Origin: Hyphomicrobiales bacterium
GTDB taxonomy: Bacteria > Pseudomonadota > Alphaproteobacteria > Rhizobiales > Rhizobiaceae
Length of the DNA stretch: 64,000 bases
Direction of reading: 5' to 3'
Assembly: GCA_900467185.1 (NCBI GenBank)
Contig: UBPA01000004.1
Location: 248,001-312,000, forward strand
In this document: positions 25,014 through 35,304 of the stretch, piece after piece
Position numbering within the stretch: the stretch's first letter is position 1
Layout of the letters: every line of letters begins with the position of its first letter
Program-made: the position numbers and the translations under genes
Notes under the pieces: model-generated
Database searches by the model: none
What the model saw: the letters and a program-made list of their open reading frames with translations, nothing else
What the model was told of the DNA's origin: nothing

Positions 25014-26048
25014 ATGGGTTTCAAGATCGCCGTAGCAGGCGCCACCGGCAATGTCGGGCGCGAAATGCTCAATATCCTTTCCGAACGCGGCTTCCCGGCC
25101 GATGAGGTCGTCGCGCTGGCCTCGGCCCGTTCGCACGGCACCGAAGTGTCGTTCGGCGACAAGACGCTGAAGGTGAAGAACCTCGAAAACTACGACTTTT
25201 CCGACACCGACATTTGCCTCATGTCGGCCGGCGGTGCGGTTTCGCTCAAGTATTCTCCGAAGATCGCCGCGCAGGGTTGCGTCGTCATCGACAACTCCTC
25301 GGCATGGCGCTACGACGCCGACGTGCCGCTGATCGTGCCGGAAGTGAACCCCGATGCGATCACCCAGTTCACCAAGCGCAACATCATCGCCAACCCGAAT
25401 TGCTCCACGGCCCAGCTCGTCGTCGCGCTGAAGCCGCTGCACGATTTCGCCAAGATCAAGCGCGTCGTCGTCTCGACCTACCAGTCCGTTTCGGGCGCCG
25501 GCAAGGACGGCATGGACGAGCTCTTCAACCAGACCCGCGCCGTCTTCGTGGCCGATCCGGTCGAGAGCAAGAAGTTCACCAAGCGCATCGCCTTCAACGT
25601 CATTCCGCACATCGATAGCTTCATGGAAGACGGATACACGAAGGAAGAATGGAAGGTTCTGGCCGAAACCAAGAAAATGCTCGATCCGAAGATCAAGGTG
25701 ACCTGCACGGCCGTGCGCGTCCCGGTCTTCATCGGCCATTCGGAATCGGTCAACATCGAGTTCGAGAACGAGATCACCGCCGATCAGGCCCGCGACATTC
25801 TGCGCGAGGCGCCCGGTTGCCTGGTCATCGACAAGCACGAAAATGGCGGGTACATGACGCCTTACGAAAGCGCCGGTGAGGACGCCACCTACATTTCACG
25901 CATTCGTGAAGATGCGACGGTCGAAAACGGCCTCAACATCTGGGTTGTGTCCGATAACTTACGCAAGGGTGCTGCACTCAATGCGATCCAGATCGCCGAG
26001 CTGCTGGTGGCCCGCGGCCTGATCACGGCCAAGAAGCAGGCTGCCTGA
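25014..26048 (+). CDS. asd: Aspartate-semialdehyde dehydrogenase
   Basis: Makes L-aspartate 4-semialdehyde from aspartyl phosphate with NADPH, feeding lysine, threonine, methionine and diaminopimelate synthesis. The protein has 344 residues: the dinucleotide motif GATGNVGREML at 9-19, the active-site Cys in ANPNCSTAQL near 129-136, VSTYQSVSGAGK near 155, and the substrate region FIGHSESVNIEF with the catalytic His. Single gene, start at ATG 25014. Confidence 0.97.
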   Translation: MGFKIAVAGATGNVGREMLNILSERGFPADEVVALASARSHGTEVSFGDKTLKVKNLENYDFSDTDICLMSAGGAVSLKYSPKIAAQGCVVIDNSSAWRYDADVPLIVPEVNPDAITQFTKRNIIANPNCSTAQLVVALKPLHDFAKIKRVVVSTYQSVSGAGKDGMDELFNQTRAVFVADPVESKKFTKRIAFNVIPHIDSFMEDGYTKEEWKVLAETKKMLDPKIKVTCTAVRVPVFIGHSESVNIEFENEITADQARDILREAPGCLVIDKHENGGYMTPYESAGEDATYISRIREDATVENGLNIWVVSDNLRKGAALNAIQIAELLVARGLITAKKQAA

Positions 26049-26130
26049 TCGGCGGCGAAGAGACGAGGGGACCCGCCGCCCGGGACAGGGACGGCGGGTG
26101 CCCAAAGTTTGAAGACGGACGCTGACGGAC

Positions 26131-26146
26131 GGATTCACGTGAAACA
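26131..26146. other. parS-like ParB-binding site 1
   Basis: GGATTCACGTGAAACA matches the parS consensus TGTTTCACGTGAAACA at 14 of 16 bases, keeping the perfect TTCACGTGAA core. It lies in the gap between asd and the lytic transglycosylase gene, about 32 kb from the likely oriC, the most distant of five such sites here. Confidence 0.7.
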
Positions 26147-26212
26147 TCAAGGCGCTGCCTCTGCCAGACGGCAAGGTTGTCGGCCATCAGAAGCAGGGCT
26201 ACGGGGTTTTTT

Positions 26213-27028
26213 ATGCTGAAGAAGACGTTCGCACTGGCAGGTCTTGCACTGGCTGCAGCCGCCGCCCTCGCACCGCAAGCGGCCTTCGCCGCCAGCTGCG
26301 GCAACACGTCTGCCGGCTTCGACGCCTGGGTTCAGGACTTCAAGCAGGAAGCCGCCGGCCGCATCAGCCCCGCCGTGCTCGATCGCGCCTTTGCCAATGT
26401 GAAGTACAACACGGCCACGATCCGCGCCGATCGCGGCCAGAAGAGCTTCAAGCTCTCGCTCAACGAATTCATGAAAAAGCGCGGCGGTGCGACCATCGTC
26501 TCCCGCGGCAAGAAGATGAAGGCGCAGAACGCAGCTCTCTTCGCCTCCATCGAGCAGCGCTACGGCGTGCCGGCTGGCCCGCTGATCGCGATCTGGGGCA
26601 TGGAAACCGGCTTCGGCAGCTTCATGGGCAAGGAGCACACGCTGTCGGCCGTTTCGACGCTCGCCTATGACTGCCGCCGCTCCGACTACTTCACCGAGCA
26701 GCTTTACGCGGCCCTGACGCTCGTCCAGCGCGGTGATCTTTCGACGGATGCCCGCGGTGCGGCCCATGGCGAAATCGGCCAGACGCAGTTCCTCCCGGCA
26801 AACGTCGTGAAATACGGCGTCGATGGCGACGGCAACGGCCATGTCGATATGGTTCGCTCGAAGGCCGACGCCCTGGCCTCCACGGCCAACTTCCTGCGCG
26901 GCCATGGCTGGCGGGCAGGCGGCGGCTATCAGCCGGGCCAAAGCAACTTCGGCGCCATCCAGGGCTGGAACGCGGCCAGCGTCTACCAGCAGGCGATCGC
27001 CCAGATCGCAGCCGACATCGACGGCTGA
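26213..27028 (+). CDS. MltB-type lytic murein transglycosylase
   Basis: A periplasmic peptidoglycan-cleaving enzyme (SLT_2/MltB family), 271 residues. A Sec signal peptide covers residues 1-27, with hydrophobic LALAAAAALAP and cleavage after AFA. The catalytic Glu is at about 131 in IWGMETGFGSF, followed by the Gly-rich HGEIGQTQFLPANVVKYGVDGDGNG segment spanning about 185-210. There is no lipobox and no C-terminal peptidoglycan-binding domain, so it is a short soluble form. The start is ATG 26213; an upstream in-frame start would disrupt the signal peptide. A strong terminator follows. Confidence 0.9.
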   Translation: MLKKTFALAGLALAAAAALAPQAAFAASCGNTSAGFDAWVQDFKQEAAGRISPAVLDRAFANVKYNTATIRADRGQKSFKLSLNEFMKKRGGATIVSRGKKMKAQNAALFASIEQRYGVPAGPLIAIWGMETGFGSFMGKEHTLSAVSTLAYDCRRSDYFTEQLYAALTLVQRGDLSTDARGAAHGEIGQTQFLPANVVKYGVDGDGNGHVDMVRSKADALASTANFLRGHGWRAGGGYQPGQSNFGAIQGWNAASVYQQAIAQIAADIDG

Positions 27029-27052
27029 TCTTTCTCGATTTTGACGACAGAG

Positions 27053-27085
27053 AGCCCCGGCACGAAAGCGTTCCGGGGCTTTTTC
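27053..27085 (+). terminator. Intrinsic terminator after the transglycosylase gene
   Basis: AGCCCCGG (27053-27060) pairs with CCGGGGCT (27073-27080), then TTTTC. Placed 24 bp after the stop codon. Confidence 0.88.
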
Positions 27086-27112
27086 ACGTCCGCTTTTTGG
27101 CCATGACATATG

Positions 27113-27143
27113 AAAAAGGCTGCGCCGGTCGCCCGTGCAGCCT
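27113..27143 (-). terminator. Intrinsic terminator of the carbonic anhydrase gene
   Basis: On the minus strand AGGCTGC (27143-27137) pairs with GCAGCCT (27123-27117) and runs into TTTTTC. It lies 27 bp after the carbonic anhydrase stop codon and faces the plus-strand terminator at 27053. Confidence 0.85.
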
Positions 27144-27169
27144 CTCTGGAAATGATAATCCGGCGCGTA

Positions 27170-27811
27170 TCAGGTCCCGGGCCGGGAAAAATCGCCCGAC
27201 TTCGGATCCATCACCCACAGCTCACCCGTCGAAATATCGAACCAGGCGCCATGCAGCTGCAGCTTGCCGCGCTGCTCGAGGATCTGGACGCAGGGGAATG
27301 TCCGCAGGTTGACGATGGAATTGCGGATCGACACGTGCTCCATCGCGCGCTGGCGCTCCGCCGCCGTCATCATGTCGTTCCCGGCGATCTGTTCGGCCGA
27401 CGGCTTCAGCATGTTCATCCACTTGCCGATGAAATCGCCGGGCGACAGAGGCTCGGCGCCGCTGTCGAGCACAGCCTTGATGCCGCCGCAGCGGCCATGG
27501 CCCATGACGACGATATCCTTGACGCGCAGCGACTGCACCGCGAATTCCAGCGCCGCCGAGGTCGAATGATACTGGCCATCGGGCTCGTAGGGCGGAACCA
27601 TGTTGGCGACGTTGCGCACCACGAAGAGTTCGCCGGGTCCGCTGTCGAAGATGGTTTCCGGCGCGGCGCGGGAGTCGCAACAGGCGACGATCAGCGTCTT
27701 TGGCTGCTGTCCGGTTTCAGCCAGCGTCTTGTAGCGGGCCTGCTGCTCGGTGAACCGGCCGTTCATGAATTTCTGGTAACCGCCCAGCAGGTGCTCGGGA
27801 AATTGATACAT
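27170..27811 (-). CDS. Beta-class carbonic anhydrase
   Basis: Reversible hydration of CO2 to bicarbonate; supplies bicarbonate for carboxylases and helps control pH. The protein has 213 residues, with the zinc ligands and catalytic dyad visible: CCDSR at 44-48 (Cys44, Asp46, Arg48) and GHGRCGG with His105 and Cys108, plus VVRNVANMVPP near 64. Monocistronic, with its own terminator. Gene symbols can or cynT are both used for this family; context does not decide. Confidence 0.95.
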   Translation of the reverse strand: MYQFPEHLLGGYQKFMNGRFTEQQARYKTLAETGQQPKTLIVACCDSRAAPETIFDSGPGELFVVRNVANMVPPYEPDGQYHSTSAALEFAVQSLRVKDIVVMGHGRCGGIKAVLDSGAEPLSPGDFIGKWMNMLKPSAEQIAGNDMMTAAERQRAMEHVSIRNSIVNLRTFPCVQILEQRGKLQLHGAWFDISTGELWVMDPKSGDFSRPGT

Positions 27812-27934
27812 GTGCCTGTGCCCTCTTTGCTGAACCGTGTTTAAGCGCCGATTGTCCGAAGAGGCAAGAGTGACGCGGTCCGCTCGGTTAATTTACGGCG
27901 TGCCAAGCACGACTCCGGGCCGCGAATTTCCGTA

Positions 27935-28810
27935 TCAGCGCTTGCGCGTCTGCGACGGATGCATCAGGTGGCGCATCTGCACCAGCGACATCGGCCCGGT
28001 CAGGCAATGCGCGTCCTGCTGCAGCGTCAGCTCGTCGGCACCGCGCCTTGCCGAACGGGCCACCATCTCAAACACGCTGGCGGTGGCAAGCTGCAGCGCC
28101 TTCTCCTCGCTCTGCCCCTCCAGGAGCCGCCCCAGAAACAACGCGGCCATCAGGTCGCCCGTCCCGTTCGGCGGATTGTCCACCAGCCGGTGCTCCGCCA
28201 GCAGCGCATGATGTCCGGAGAGGTAGAGATTGCCTGTGCTGCCGTTCATCATGGCGATGGCCGACGTTACCAGCATGCGCGAAGGCCCGAGCGCCAGTGC
28301 GGCATCCAGAATGGCCGAATTGCTGTCGAGCGCCGCATTCGAGAGCCAGGACAGCTCGAACCGGTTCGGCGTGGCAAGCCCCGCCAAAGGCAGCAGCCTG
28401 TCGCGGATGCCCAAGGCGACCGCCTCCGGCACATAGAGATCACCCCGGTCGCCGATCACCGGATCGCAGGCATAAAGGAGATGCGGATTGCGCGCCTTCA
28501 GCGTCTCGACGAGGCGCGCCACCGCCTCGACCTGCTGCGCATTGCCGAGATAGCCCGACAGCACGGCGCCAACCTCGCCCACCCAGGGGGACGCCGCAAG
28601 CTCGCCCAGCATCGCATCGAACGTATCCGGGTCGATCGCCATCCGCGTCGAGCGGCCATGCCCCGGATGCCAGGGCATGATGACCGTCGGCACGGCCCAC
28701 ACGGTAAAACCCAGCGTCTCCAGCGCGAAGACGGCCGCGCGGTTGCCGACGGAGCCGCGCATGACGTGGCTGGAAATGACGATGACGGTACCGGCGGCGG
28801 TCTCGGACAT
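27935..28810 (-). CDS. pdxY: Pyridoxal kinase PdxY
   Basis: Phosphorylates pyridoxal with ATP to pyridoxal 5'-phosphate in vitamin B6 salvage. The protein has 291 residues of the ribokinase fold. Visible features are VISSHVMRGSVGNRAA at the N-terminus (substrate region), TVIMPWHPGHG near 42, CDPVIGDRGDLYVPE near 120, and the anion-hole motif PNGTGDLMAALFLGRLL near 223. The start is ATG 28810; the frame remains open upstream without family similarity. Single gene, divergent from glutamate dehydrogenase, with a short gap of 239 bp. Confidence 0.92.
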   Translation of the reverse strand: MSETAAGTVIVISSHVMRGSVGNRAAVFALETLGFTVWAVPTVIMPWHPGHGRSTRMAIDPDTFDAMLGELAASPWVGEVGAVLSGYLGNAQQVEAVARLVETLKARNPHLLYACDPVIGDRGDLYVPEAVALGIRDRLLPLAGLATPNRFELSWLSNAALDSNSAILDAALALGPSRMLVTSAIAMMNGSTGNLYLSGHHALLAEHRLVDNPPNGTGDLMAALFLGRLLEGQSEEKALQLATASVFEMVARSARRGADELTLQQDAHCLTGPMSLVQMRHLMHPSQTRKR

Positions 28811-29049
28811 GCAGCAGGTCTTTCTCTCGGGGGCGCTGCCGCCAGATCGCCCGACGGTCACGCTGCTGTCAACTGCACATGGGAAGGGGAGCGTGGAGCA
28901 TGGTAGCCGAAGGCCGTTCCGATCCGCTCGATCCGGCGTCCTGCCATGCGCGCATCCTGCTTTGGCAGAAAGACGCGAGCTTAGCGGTCGCAATCACGAA
29001 TTCTTCTGCTAGGTTCAGGGGAAAAACAACGGCTGGAGGACGAGACACC

Positions 29050-32000
29050 ATGGGCACGCGACATCATCCGAAGAAAACCCGACTGATCGGCGAGATCGAG
29101 CAGGCAGCAGAACGCCTCGGCCAGCCCTTCCTGTTGCCGGCCATCCTCTTCGGACGCGCGAGCCCCGACGATATCGCCGCCTATGATGCCAGCATGCTCG
29201 CCGCCGCCGCCGCGCACGCCTACAAAGAGGTGACCGCCCGCAAGAAGGATACGTCCCGCGTCACCGTCACCGATCTGGAAAGCGTCAAGCCCGGCGGCGC
29301 GCCGGTCTCCGTTCTCTGCGTCACCGACCGCAACATGCCCTTTCTCTATGATTCCATCATGGGCGAGGTCACGAGCCGGCATCGCGATCTCTCGCTCGCC
29401 GTCCACCCGATCCTGGTCGTGTCCAAGGGCGCCGAGCCCGTCCTGTTCGATCCCGAGGAGGAGAGCGATCCGACCGAGCGCGTCAGCCATATCCAGATTC
29501 ACCTCGGCCATCTCGTGCCCGAGGAGGCGAAGGCCCTGGTGGGCGCGATCGAGACCGTTCTTGCGCAGGTGCATCAGGCCGTGGGCGACTGGGAGCCGAT
29601 GAAGGCGCTTCTCGGCGAAGCCATGGGCGAACTGGAAGAGCAGGCGGCCGGCGACCGCGACGCCGACCGCAAGGAGGCGCTCGCCTTCCTCACCTGGCTG
29701 CGCGACGACAACTTCACCTTCCTCGGCATGCGCGAGTACAGCTATTCCGGCGACGGGCAGAAGGCCACGCTCGATCGCGGCACCGGGCATGGTCTCGGCA
29801 TCCTGTCCGATCCGAACGTGCGCGTGCTACGCCAGGGACACGACGCTGTGGTCACCACGCCGGAAATCCTCGCCTTCCTGCAGGGCCCCGATTTCCTGAT
29901 CGTCACCAAGGCGAACACCAAGGCCGTCGTCCACCGCCGCGCCTATATGGACTACATCGGCATCAAGCGCTTCGATGCCAGGGGCAACGTCATCGGCGAA
30001 TTGCGCGTCGTCGGCCTCTTCACCTCCACGGCCTATACGCGCTCGGCAGCCGACATTCCGCTGTTGCGGCTGAAGGTGCGCCGTGTCATCGAGCATTTCG
30101 GCTTCGATCCGCGCGGCCACTCCGGCAAGATGCTCATCAACACGCTCGAATCCTACCCACGCGACGACCTGTTCCAGATCGACGTCGAAGAACTGCAGGT
30201 GTTCTGCGAGCAGATCAACGAGCTTGCCGATCGCCCCCGCGTCCGCGTCCTGCCGCGCATCGATCGCTTCGATCGCTTCGTCTCGATCATCGTCTACGTG
30301 CCACGCGAACAATATGATTCCCGCGTGCGCGAGCGCATCGGCGACGTTTTCAAGGATGTCTACGAGGGCCGGGTTTCCGCCTACTATCCGGCCTTTCCGG
30401 CCGGCGGGCTCGCCCGCGTCCATTTCATCATCGGCCGTTCCGGCGGCACGACGCCGCGGGTCGCCCAGAGCACGCTGGAAGATGCTGTTCGCGAGATCGT
30501 CACGCGCTGGTCCGACCGTTTCCATCTGCTTGCCCGCCGCGACGGCGTCTCGCTCAGTGTCAACGAAGGCTATCAGGCGGCCTTCACCCCTGCCGAAGCC
30601 TATGCCGACCTGCCCGACATCGCCGCCGCGCAAACGGACGACCCGATCCGCATCGCCTTCTATGAGCGCCATCGGCTGCAAGGCACGCCCTCGGAGACGG
30701 CCGGGGAGGACACGGCGAACGCCGATCGTCTCGAGCTGAAGATCTTCCACGCCGATCGCGCCGTCTCGCTCTCTCAGCGCGTGCCGCTGCTGGAAAATCT
30801 CGGCTTCCGGGTCATCAGCGAGCAGACCCACGACCTCTCCGTCTCCGATGCGAAGGGCGAGCGACTCGTGGTTCTCCACGACATGGAGCTGATCCACCGC
30901 GACGGAAAGACGCTCGACGTCTCGTCCATGGGCCCATTGCTGGAGGAGGCCTTCCTCTCCGCCTGGACGGGCAAGATCGAGGACGACGCCTTCAACCGGC
31001 TGATCCTGCTGGCCGGGCTCAACGCGCGCGACGTCACCGTGCTGCGGGCCTATGCCCGCTACCTCCGCCAGGCCGGCATCCCCTATTCCCAGGGCCTGAT
31101 CGCCGAGACGCTGAACAAATATCCCGCAATCTCCGCCGATATCTTCCGCCTCTTCATCGCGCGGATGAACCCGCAGACCGGGGACAAGGAGCGAACGCGC
31201 GACGCCTCAAGGCTGCAGACTGGTCTCGAAGAGGCGCTGAACGCCGTTCCGAGCCTCGACGAGGACCGTATTCTCCGGCGCATGATGAACGCCGTGCTCT
31301 CCACGCTGCGCACCAATTACTTCCAGCGCGACGAAGCGGGCGAACCGCGCGTCATGCTGGCCTTCAAGTTCGATCCCAAGCTGCTCGACGGCCTGCCGGA
31401 GCCGCGGCCCTTCCGCGAGATCTTCGTCTATGGCGTCGAGGTCGAGGGTGTGCATCTGCGCTTCGGCAAGGTCGCCCGCGGCGGCCTGCGCTGGTCGGAC
31501 CGCGCCCAGGATTATCGCACCGAAGTGCTGGGGCTGGTCAAGGCGCAGCAGGTCAAGAATGCCGTCATCGTGCCCGTCGGCGCCAAGGGCGGCTTCTTCC
31601 CGAAGCTGCTGCCGGCAGGCGGGCCACGCGACGAGATCTTCCGCGTCGGCACCGAGGCCTACAAGACCTATATCCGCACCATGCTGTCGATCACCGACAA
31701 CATCGTCGATCAGGAGATCGTGCCGCCCGACAACACGCTGCGGCTCGATGGTGACGATCCCTATTTCGTGGTCGCCGCGGATAAGGGCACGGCCACCTTC
31801 TCCGACACTGCCAATGGCCTCGCGCAGGACGCCGGCTTCTGGCTGGACGATGCCTTCGCCTCCGGCGGCTCGGCCGGCTACGACCACAAGAAGATGGGGA
31901 TTACCGCGCGCGGCGCCTGGGAGACGGTCAAGCGCCACTTCCGCGAGATGAACATCGATATCCAGACGACGCCGTTCAGCGTCGTCGGCGTCGGCGACAT

Positions 32001-33873
32001 GTCCGGCGACGTATTCGGCAATGGCATGCTGCTGTCGCACCAGATCCGCCTCATCGGCGCCTTCGATCATCGCGACATCATCATCGATCCCGACCCCGAC
32101 ATCGCCGCATCCTTTGCCGAGCGCGAGCGGCTGTTCGCGCTGCCCCGCTCCAGCTGGCAGGACTACGACCGCTCCGCGCTGTCGAAGGGCGGCATGATCA
32201 TCCCGCGGACGGAAAAATCCGTGAAGCTGACCCCGGAAGCGGCGACCGCCATCGGGCTCGAAAAGACCCAGGCGACGCCCTTCGAGATCATGACGGCCAT
32301 CCTCAAGGCGCGCGTCGATCTGCTCTGGTTCGGCGGCATCGGCACCTATGTGCGCGGCCCGAGCGAGAACGACGCCGATGTCGGCGACCGCGCGAACGAT
32401 CCGATCCGCATCACCGCGGAAGAGGTCGGCGCGCGGGTCATCGGGGAGGGCGCCAATCTCGGGGTCACGCAGCGCGGGCGCATCGCCTTCGGCCTTGCCG
32501 GCGGCCGCTGCAACTCGGATGCCATCGACAATTCGGCCGGCGTCAATTCCTCCGACGTCGAGGTCAACATCAAGATCGCGCTGGCCTCCGCCATGCGCGA
32601 CGGCCGCCTGACGCGCGCCAAGCGCAATACGCTGCTGGCATCGATGACCGACGAGGTCGCGTCTCTCGTCCTGCACAACAACTACCAGCAGTCCCTCGCG
32701 ATATCGCTGACCGAAATGCAAGGCGCTGCCAACCGCACCTCGCTCGCCCGACTGATGACGCGGCTGGAGGCGGAGGGGCTCTTGAATCGCAAGGTCGAGG
32801 TTCTGCCGAGCGACAGCGCACTCAGCGAGCGCTACCAGTCCGGCAAGGCCCTGACCCGGGCCGAGATCGGCGTGCTGCTCTCCTACGCCAAGATCGTGCT
32901 CTTCGACGAGATCGTCGACAGCGATCTGCCGGACGATCCCTATTTCCACGAAACGCTGATCGGCTACTTCCCGGACAAGATGCAGAAGGCGCATCAGGGC
33001 GACATCGAGACCCACCGCCTGCGGCGCGAAATCATCGCCACGCTGCTCTGCAACGATGTGATCAACCGCGGCGGCCCCGCTTTTGTCTCCACCATGATCG
33101 ACCAGACCGGCTTCCTGCCGGCCGATGTGGTGAAGGCGGCCGTGCTGACGCGCGACGGCTACGACCTGCCGCGCCTTTACCGTGCTATCGACGCGCTCGA
33201 CAACACGGTGCCCGGCACGGTGCAGAACGAGCTCTACCAGGATGTCGGCCGCATCTTCGCGATCGTCACCGAGCGCACGCTGCGAACCCGCGCCAGCACC
33301 GGGCCTCTCGGTCAGGCGATCGACACGCTGCGCAAGGCTCTGGAGAAACTGACGACGGCCGCCCATGGCGCGGTGCCGGAAGAGGCGGTGACGGAGATCG
33401 AGGCACGCACGGCTGCCCTGATCGAAAAGGGCGTTCCCGAAGCATTGGCACAGGATATCGCCCGCCTGTTCCTCATCACCCTCGTGCCGGAGATCATGCA
33501 GATCTCCTCGGTCGCGGGCACGTCGCTCGCCCGAACCGCGCAGAGCTATTTCGCGGTCACGCAGAGCCTCAAGGTCGGCCGGCTGCTGGCAGCGGCCGAG
33601 CGTATCATTACCACCGATCCTTACGAGGCCATGGCGCTTGCCCGCAGCACCAGCGATATCGCCGATGCCCGCCGTGCCATCACCATCGCCGCGCTCACCC
33701 AGCGCAAGGGCGAGAAGGAGCCGGTGCTTGCCTGGCAGGAAGGCGACGCCGACCGCTTCAACCGCGTGGTGACGCAGCTGGCGCAGATGACGGAGAAGGG
33801 CGAAACGACGCTCGCCAAGATCACCGTGGCGGCAGGCCTGCTGAGCGATCTCGCCGAAGACAGGGCCCGGTAA
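29050..33873 (+). CDS. Large NAD-specific glutamate dehydrogenase (GDH180 class)
   Basis: Catabolic oxidative deamination of glutamate to 2-oxoglutarate with NAD. The protein has 1607 residues, matching the 180-kDa bacterial class. A long N-terminal regulatory part (ACT-like segments) precedes the catalytic core, which shows [19 protein letters not shown] near residue 813 and [16 protein letters not shown] with the catalytic lysine near 840, then [15 protein letters not shown] near 980 for NAD binding, and [17 protein letters not shown] near 1130. ATG 29050 has GGAGG ten bases upstream. Its stop overlaps the next gene as TAATG, so the transporter downstream is probably coupled. Confidence 0.96.
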   Translation: MGTRHHPKKTRLIGEIEQAAERLGQPFLLPAILFGRASPDDIAAYDASMLAAAAAHAYKEVTARKKDTSRVTVTDLESVKPGGAPVSVLCVTDRNMPFLYDSIMGEVTSRHRDLSLAVHPILVVSKGAEPVLFDPEEESDPTERVSHIQIHLGHLVPEEAKALVGAIETVLAQVHQAVGDWEPMKALLGEAMGELEEQAAGDRDADRKEALAFLTWLRDDNFTFLGMREYSYSGDGQKATLDRGTGHGLGILSDPNVRVLRQGHDAVVTTPEILAFLQGPDFLIVTKANTKAVVHRRAYMDYIGIKRFDARGNVIGELRVVGLFTSTAYTRSAADIPLLRLKVRRVIEHFGFDPRGHSGKMLINTLESYPRDDLFQIDVEELQVFCEQINELADRPRVRVLPRIDRFDRFVSIIVYVPREQYDSRVRERIGDVFKDVYEGRVSAYYPAFPAGGLARVHFIIGRSGGTTPRVAQSTLEDAVREIVTRWSDRFHLLARRDGVSLSVNEGYQAAFTPAEAYADLPDIAAAQTDDPIRIAFYERHRLQGTPSETAGEDTANADRLELKIFHADRAVSLSQRVPLLENLGFRVISEQTHDLSVSDAKGERLVVLHDMELIHRDGKTLDVSSMGPLLEEAFLSAWTGKIEDDAFNRLILLAGLNARDVTVLRAYARYLRQAGIPYSQGLIAETLNKYPAISADIFRLFIARMNPQTGDKERTRDASRLQTGLEEALNAVPSLDEDRILRRMMNAVLSTLRTNYFQRDEAGEPRVMLAFKFDPKLLDGLPEPRPFREIFVYGVEVEGVHLRFGKVARGGLRWSDRAQDYRTEVLGLVKAQQVKNAVIVPVGAKGGFFPKLLPAGGPRDEIFRVGTEAYKTYIRTMLSITDNIVDQEIVPPDNTLRLDGDDPYFVVAADKGTATFSDTANGLAQDAGFWLDDAFASGGSAGYDHKKMGITARGAWETVKRHFREMNIDIQTTPFSVVGVGDMSGDVFGNGMLLSHQIRLIGAFDHRDIIIDPDPDIAASFAERERLFALPRSSWQDYDRSALSKGGMIIPRTEKSVKLTPEAATAIGLEKTQATPFEIMTAILKARVDLLWFGGIGTYVRGPSENDADVGDRANDPIRITAEEVGARVIGEGANLGVTQRGRIAFGLAGGRCNSDAIDNSAGVNSSDVEVNIKIALASAMRDGRLTRAKRNTLLASMTDEVASLVLHNNYQQSLAISLTEMQGAANRTSLARLMTRLEAEGLLNRKVEVLPSDSALSERYQSGKALTRAEIGVLLSYAKIVLFDEIVDSDLPDDPYFHETLIGYFPDKMQKAHQGDIETHRLRREIIATLLCNDVINRGGPAFVSTMIDQTGFLPADVVKAAVLTRDGYDLPRLYRAIDALDNTVPGTVQNELYQDVGRIFAIVTERTLRTRASTGPLGQAIDTLRKALEKLTTAAHGAVPEEAVTEIEARTAALIEKGVPEALAQDIARLFLITLVPEIMQISSVAGTSLARTAQSYFAVTQSLKVGRLLAAAERIITTDPYEAMALARSTSDIADARRAITIAALTQRKGEKEPVLAWQEGDADRFNRVVTQLAQMTEKGETTLAKITVAAGLLSDLAEDRAR

Positions 33874-35270
33874 TGGCGGAGACGGGGGCGGGGGCGCACG
33901 GGGACAAAGCCGGCCGCGCGGGTCTCTGGGGCTGGATGCTGTTCGATCTGGCGGCCCAGCCCTTCTTCACCGTCGTCATCACTTTCATCTTCGGCCCTTA
34001 TTTCGTCTCCCGCCTGACGGACGATCCGGCAGCGGGCCAGGCGATGTGGGGCTATACGCTCACCGTTTCCGGCATCATCATCGCGGTGATGTCGCCGATC
34101 CTCGGATCGCTGGCGGACGCAACGGGCGCGCGAAAGCCTTGGATCGCCGGTTTCGCGGTCGTCAAGATCGCCGCCTTGTCGGCGCTCTGGTTTGCGGTTC
34201 CGGGGTCCCCGCTGATCCTGCCCTTCGTCTGCATCGTGCTGGCATCGATCGCGGCCGAGTTTTCCATCGTCTTCAACGACAGTATGATGCCGCGGCTGGT
34301 GCCGCCGGAGGACACCGGCCGGATCTCCAACATCGCCTGGGGCATCGGCTATCTCGGCGGCATGATCGTGCTCATGACGGTGGTGGCGCTTCTGGCCGGC
34401 AGTCCCGAGACGGGCCTGACGGCGCTCGGCATCGCCCCGCTTTTCGGCCTCGACCCTTCAACCGGCGCCGATGCCCGCATCACCGGGCCGCTGGCCGCCG
34501 CCTGGTACGCGCTCTTCATCCTGCCGATGTTCCTCTTTACGCCGGATGCGCCGAAGACGGCGATATCAGCGAGCCGGGCGATCGCGGAGGGCCTTGGGGA
34601 CCTGAAAAGCGCGATTCTCGGCCTGCGCCAACGGCGCGGCATCCTCAAATTCCTGATCGCCCGGATGATCTTCCAGGATGGCGTAAACGCTCTGATCGTT
34701 CTCGGCGGAACGTTTGCGGCCGGCATGTTCGCCTGGCGGACGCTCGAACTCGGCCTTTTCGGCATCATCCTCAACGTGGTGGCGATCGGCGGCTGCCTGG
34801 TCGCGAGCCGGCTCGACACGGCCCTGGGCTCGAAGACCATCGTCTCTCTCAGCCTGCTGAGCCTGATCGTTGCCACGATCGGCATCGTCTCGACGGGACC
34901 CGGCTTTACGCTCTTCGGCCTCGTGCAGCTCTCGACTGCCGACACCGGCGGCCTGTTCGGGACAGCGGCGGAAAAGGCCTATATCCTCTTCGGCCTGCTC
35001 GTCGGCGTCGCCTTCGGGCCGGTGCAGGCCTCCGCCCGCTCCTACCTCGCTCGCAGTGTCGCACCGGAGGAGGCCGGCCGATATTTCGGCCTCTATGCCC
35101 TGTCGGGTCGGGCAACCTCGTTCCTGGCACCTGCCAGCGTCGCGACCCTGACGCTCGCCACCGGCTCCGCACGGATCGGCATGATGGCGCTGATCGCGTT
35201 CCTCGTCATCGGGCTCCTGATCCTCCTGACGACGCCCTATCCGGCCGACAAGGGCGACCGGACAGGATAG
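33873..35270 (+). CDS. MFS transporter, UMF1/Atg22-like
   Basis: A 465-residue inner-membrane transporter with about 12 helices. The N-terminal [27 protein letters not shown] pattern (within residues 18-45), the [14 protein letters not shown] loop near 83, and [20 protein letters not shown] near 133 are typical of the UMF1 group related to fungal Atg22 vacuolar amino-acid effluxers. Its ATG overlaps the glutamate dehydrogenase stop (TAATG), so expression is tied to glutamate catabolism. Amino-acid transport is therefore plausible, but unproven; the substrate of bacterial UMF1 proteins is not known to me. Convergent with purH. Confidence 0.85.
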   Translation: MAETGAGAHGDKAGRAGLWGWMLFDLAAQPFFTVVITFIFGPYFVSRLTDDPAAGQAMWGYTLTVSGIIIAVMSPILGSLADATGARKPWIAGFAVVKIAALSALWFAVPGSPLILPFVCIVLASIAAEFSIVFNDSMMPRLVPPEDTGRISNIAWGIGYLGGMIVLMTVVALLAGSPETGLTALGIAPLFGLDPSTGADARITGPLAAAWYALFILPMFLFTPDAPKTAISASRAIAEGLGDLKSAILGLRQRRGILKFLIARMIFQDGVNALIVLGGTFAAGMFAWRTLELGLFGIILNVVAIGGCLVASRLDTALGSKTIVSLSLLSLIVATIGIVSTGPGFTLFGLVQLSTADTGGLFGTAAEKAYILFGLLVGVAFGPVQASARSYLARSVAPEEAGRYFGLYALSGRATSFLAPASVATLTLATGSARIGMMALIAFLVIGLLILLTTPYPADKGDRTG

Positions 35271-35285
35271 GGGTTTTCCGGGCCG

Positions 35286-35304
35286 TTCCGGCTCAATGCC
35301 GGAA
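35286..35304. terminator. Hairpin between convergent UMF1 transporter and purH
   Basis: TTCCGGC (35286-35292) pairs with GCCGGAA (35298-35304) with the loop TCAAT, which contains the purH stop codon. No T-tract; weak terminator candidate for either gene. Confidence 0.35.

Noticed and set aside
31207-33366. Long antisense frame in the glutamate dehydrogenase gene
   Set aside because: Same explanation: a mirror of a real coding strand, with no family motifs or plausible start site.
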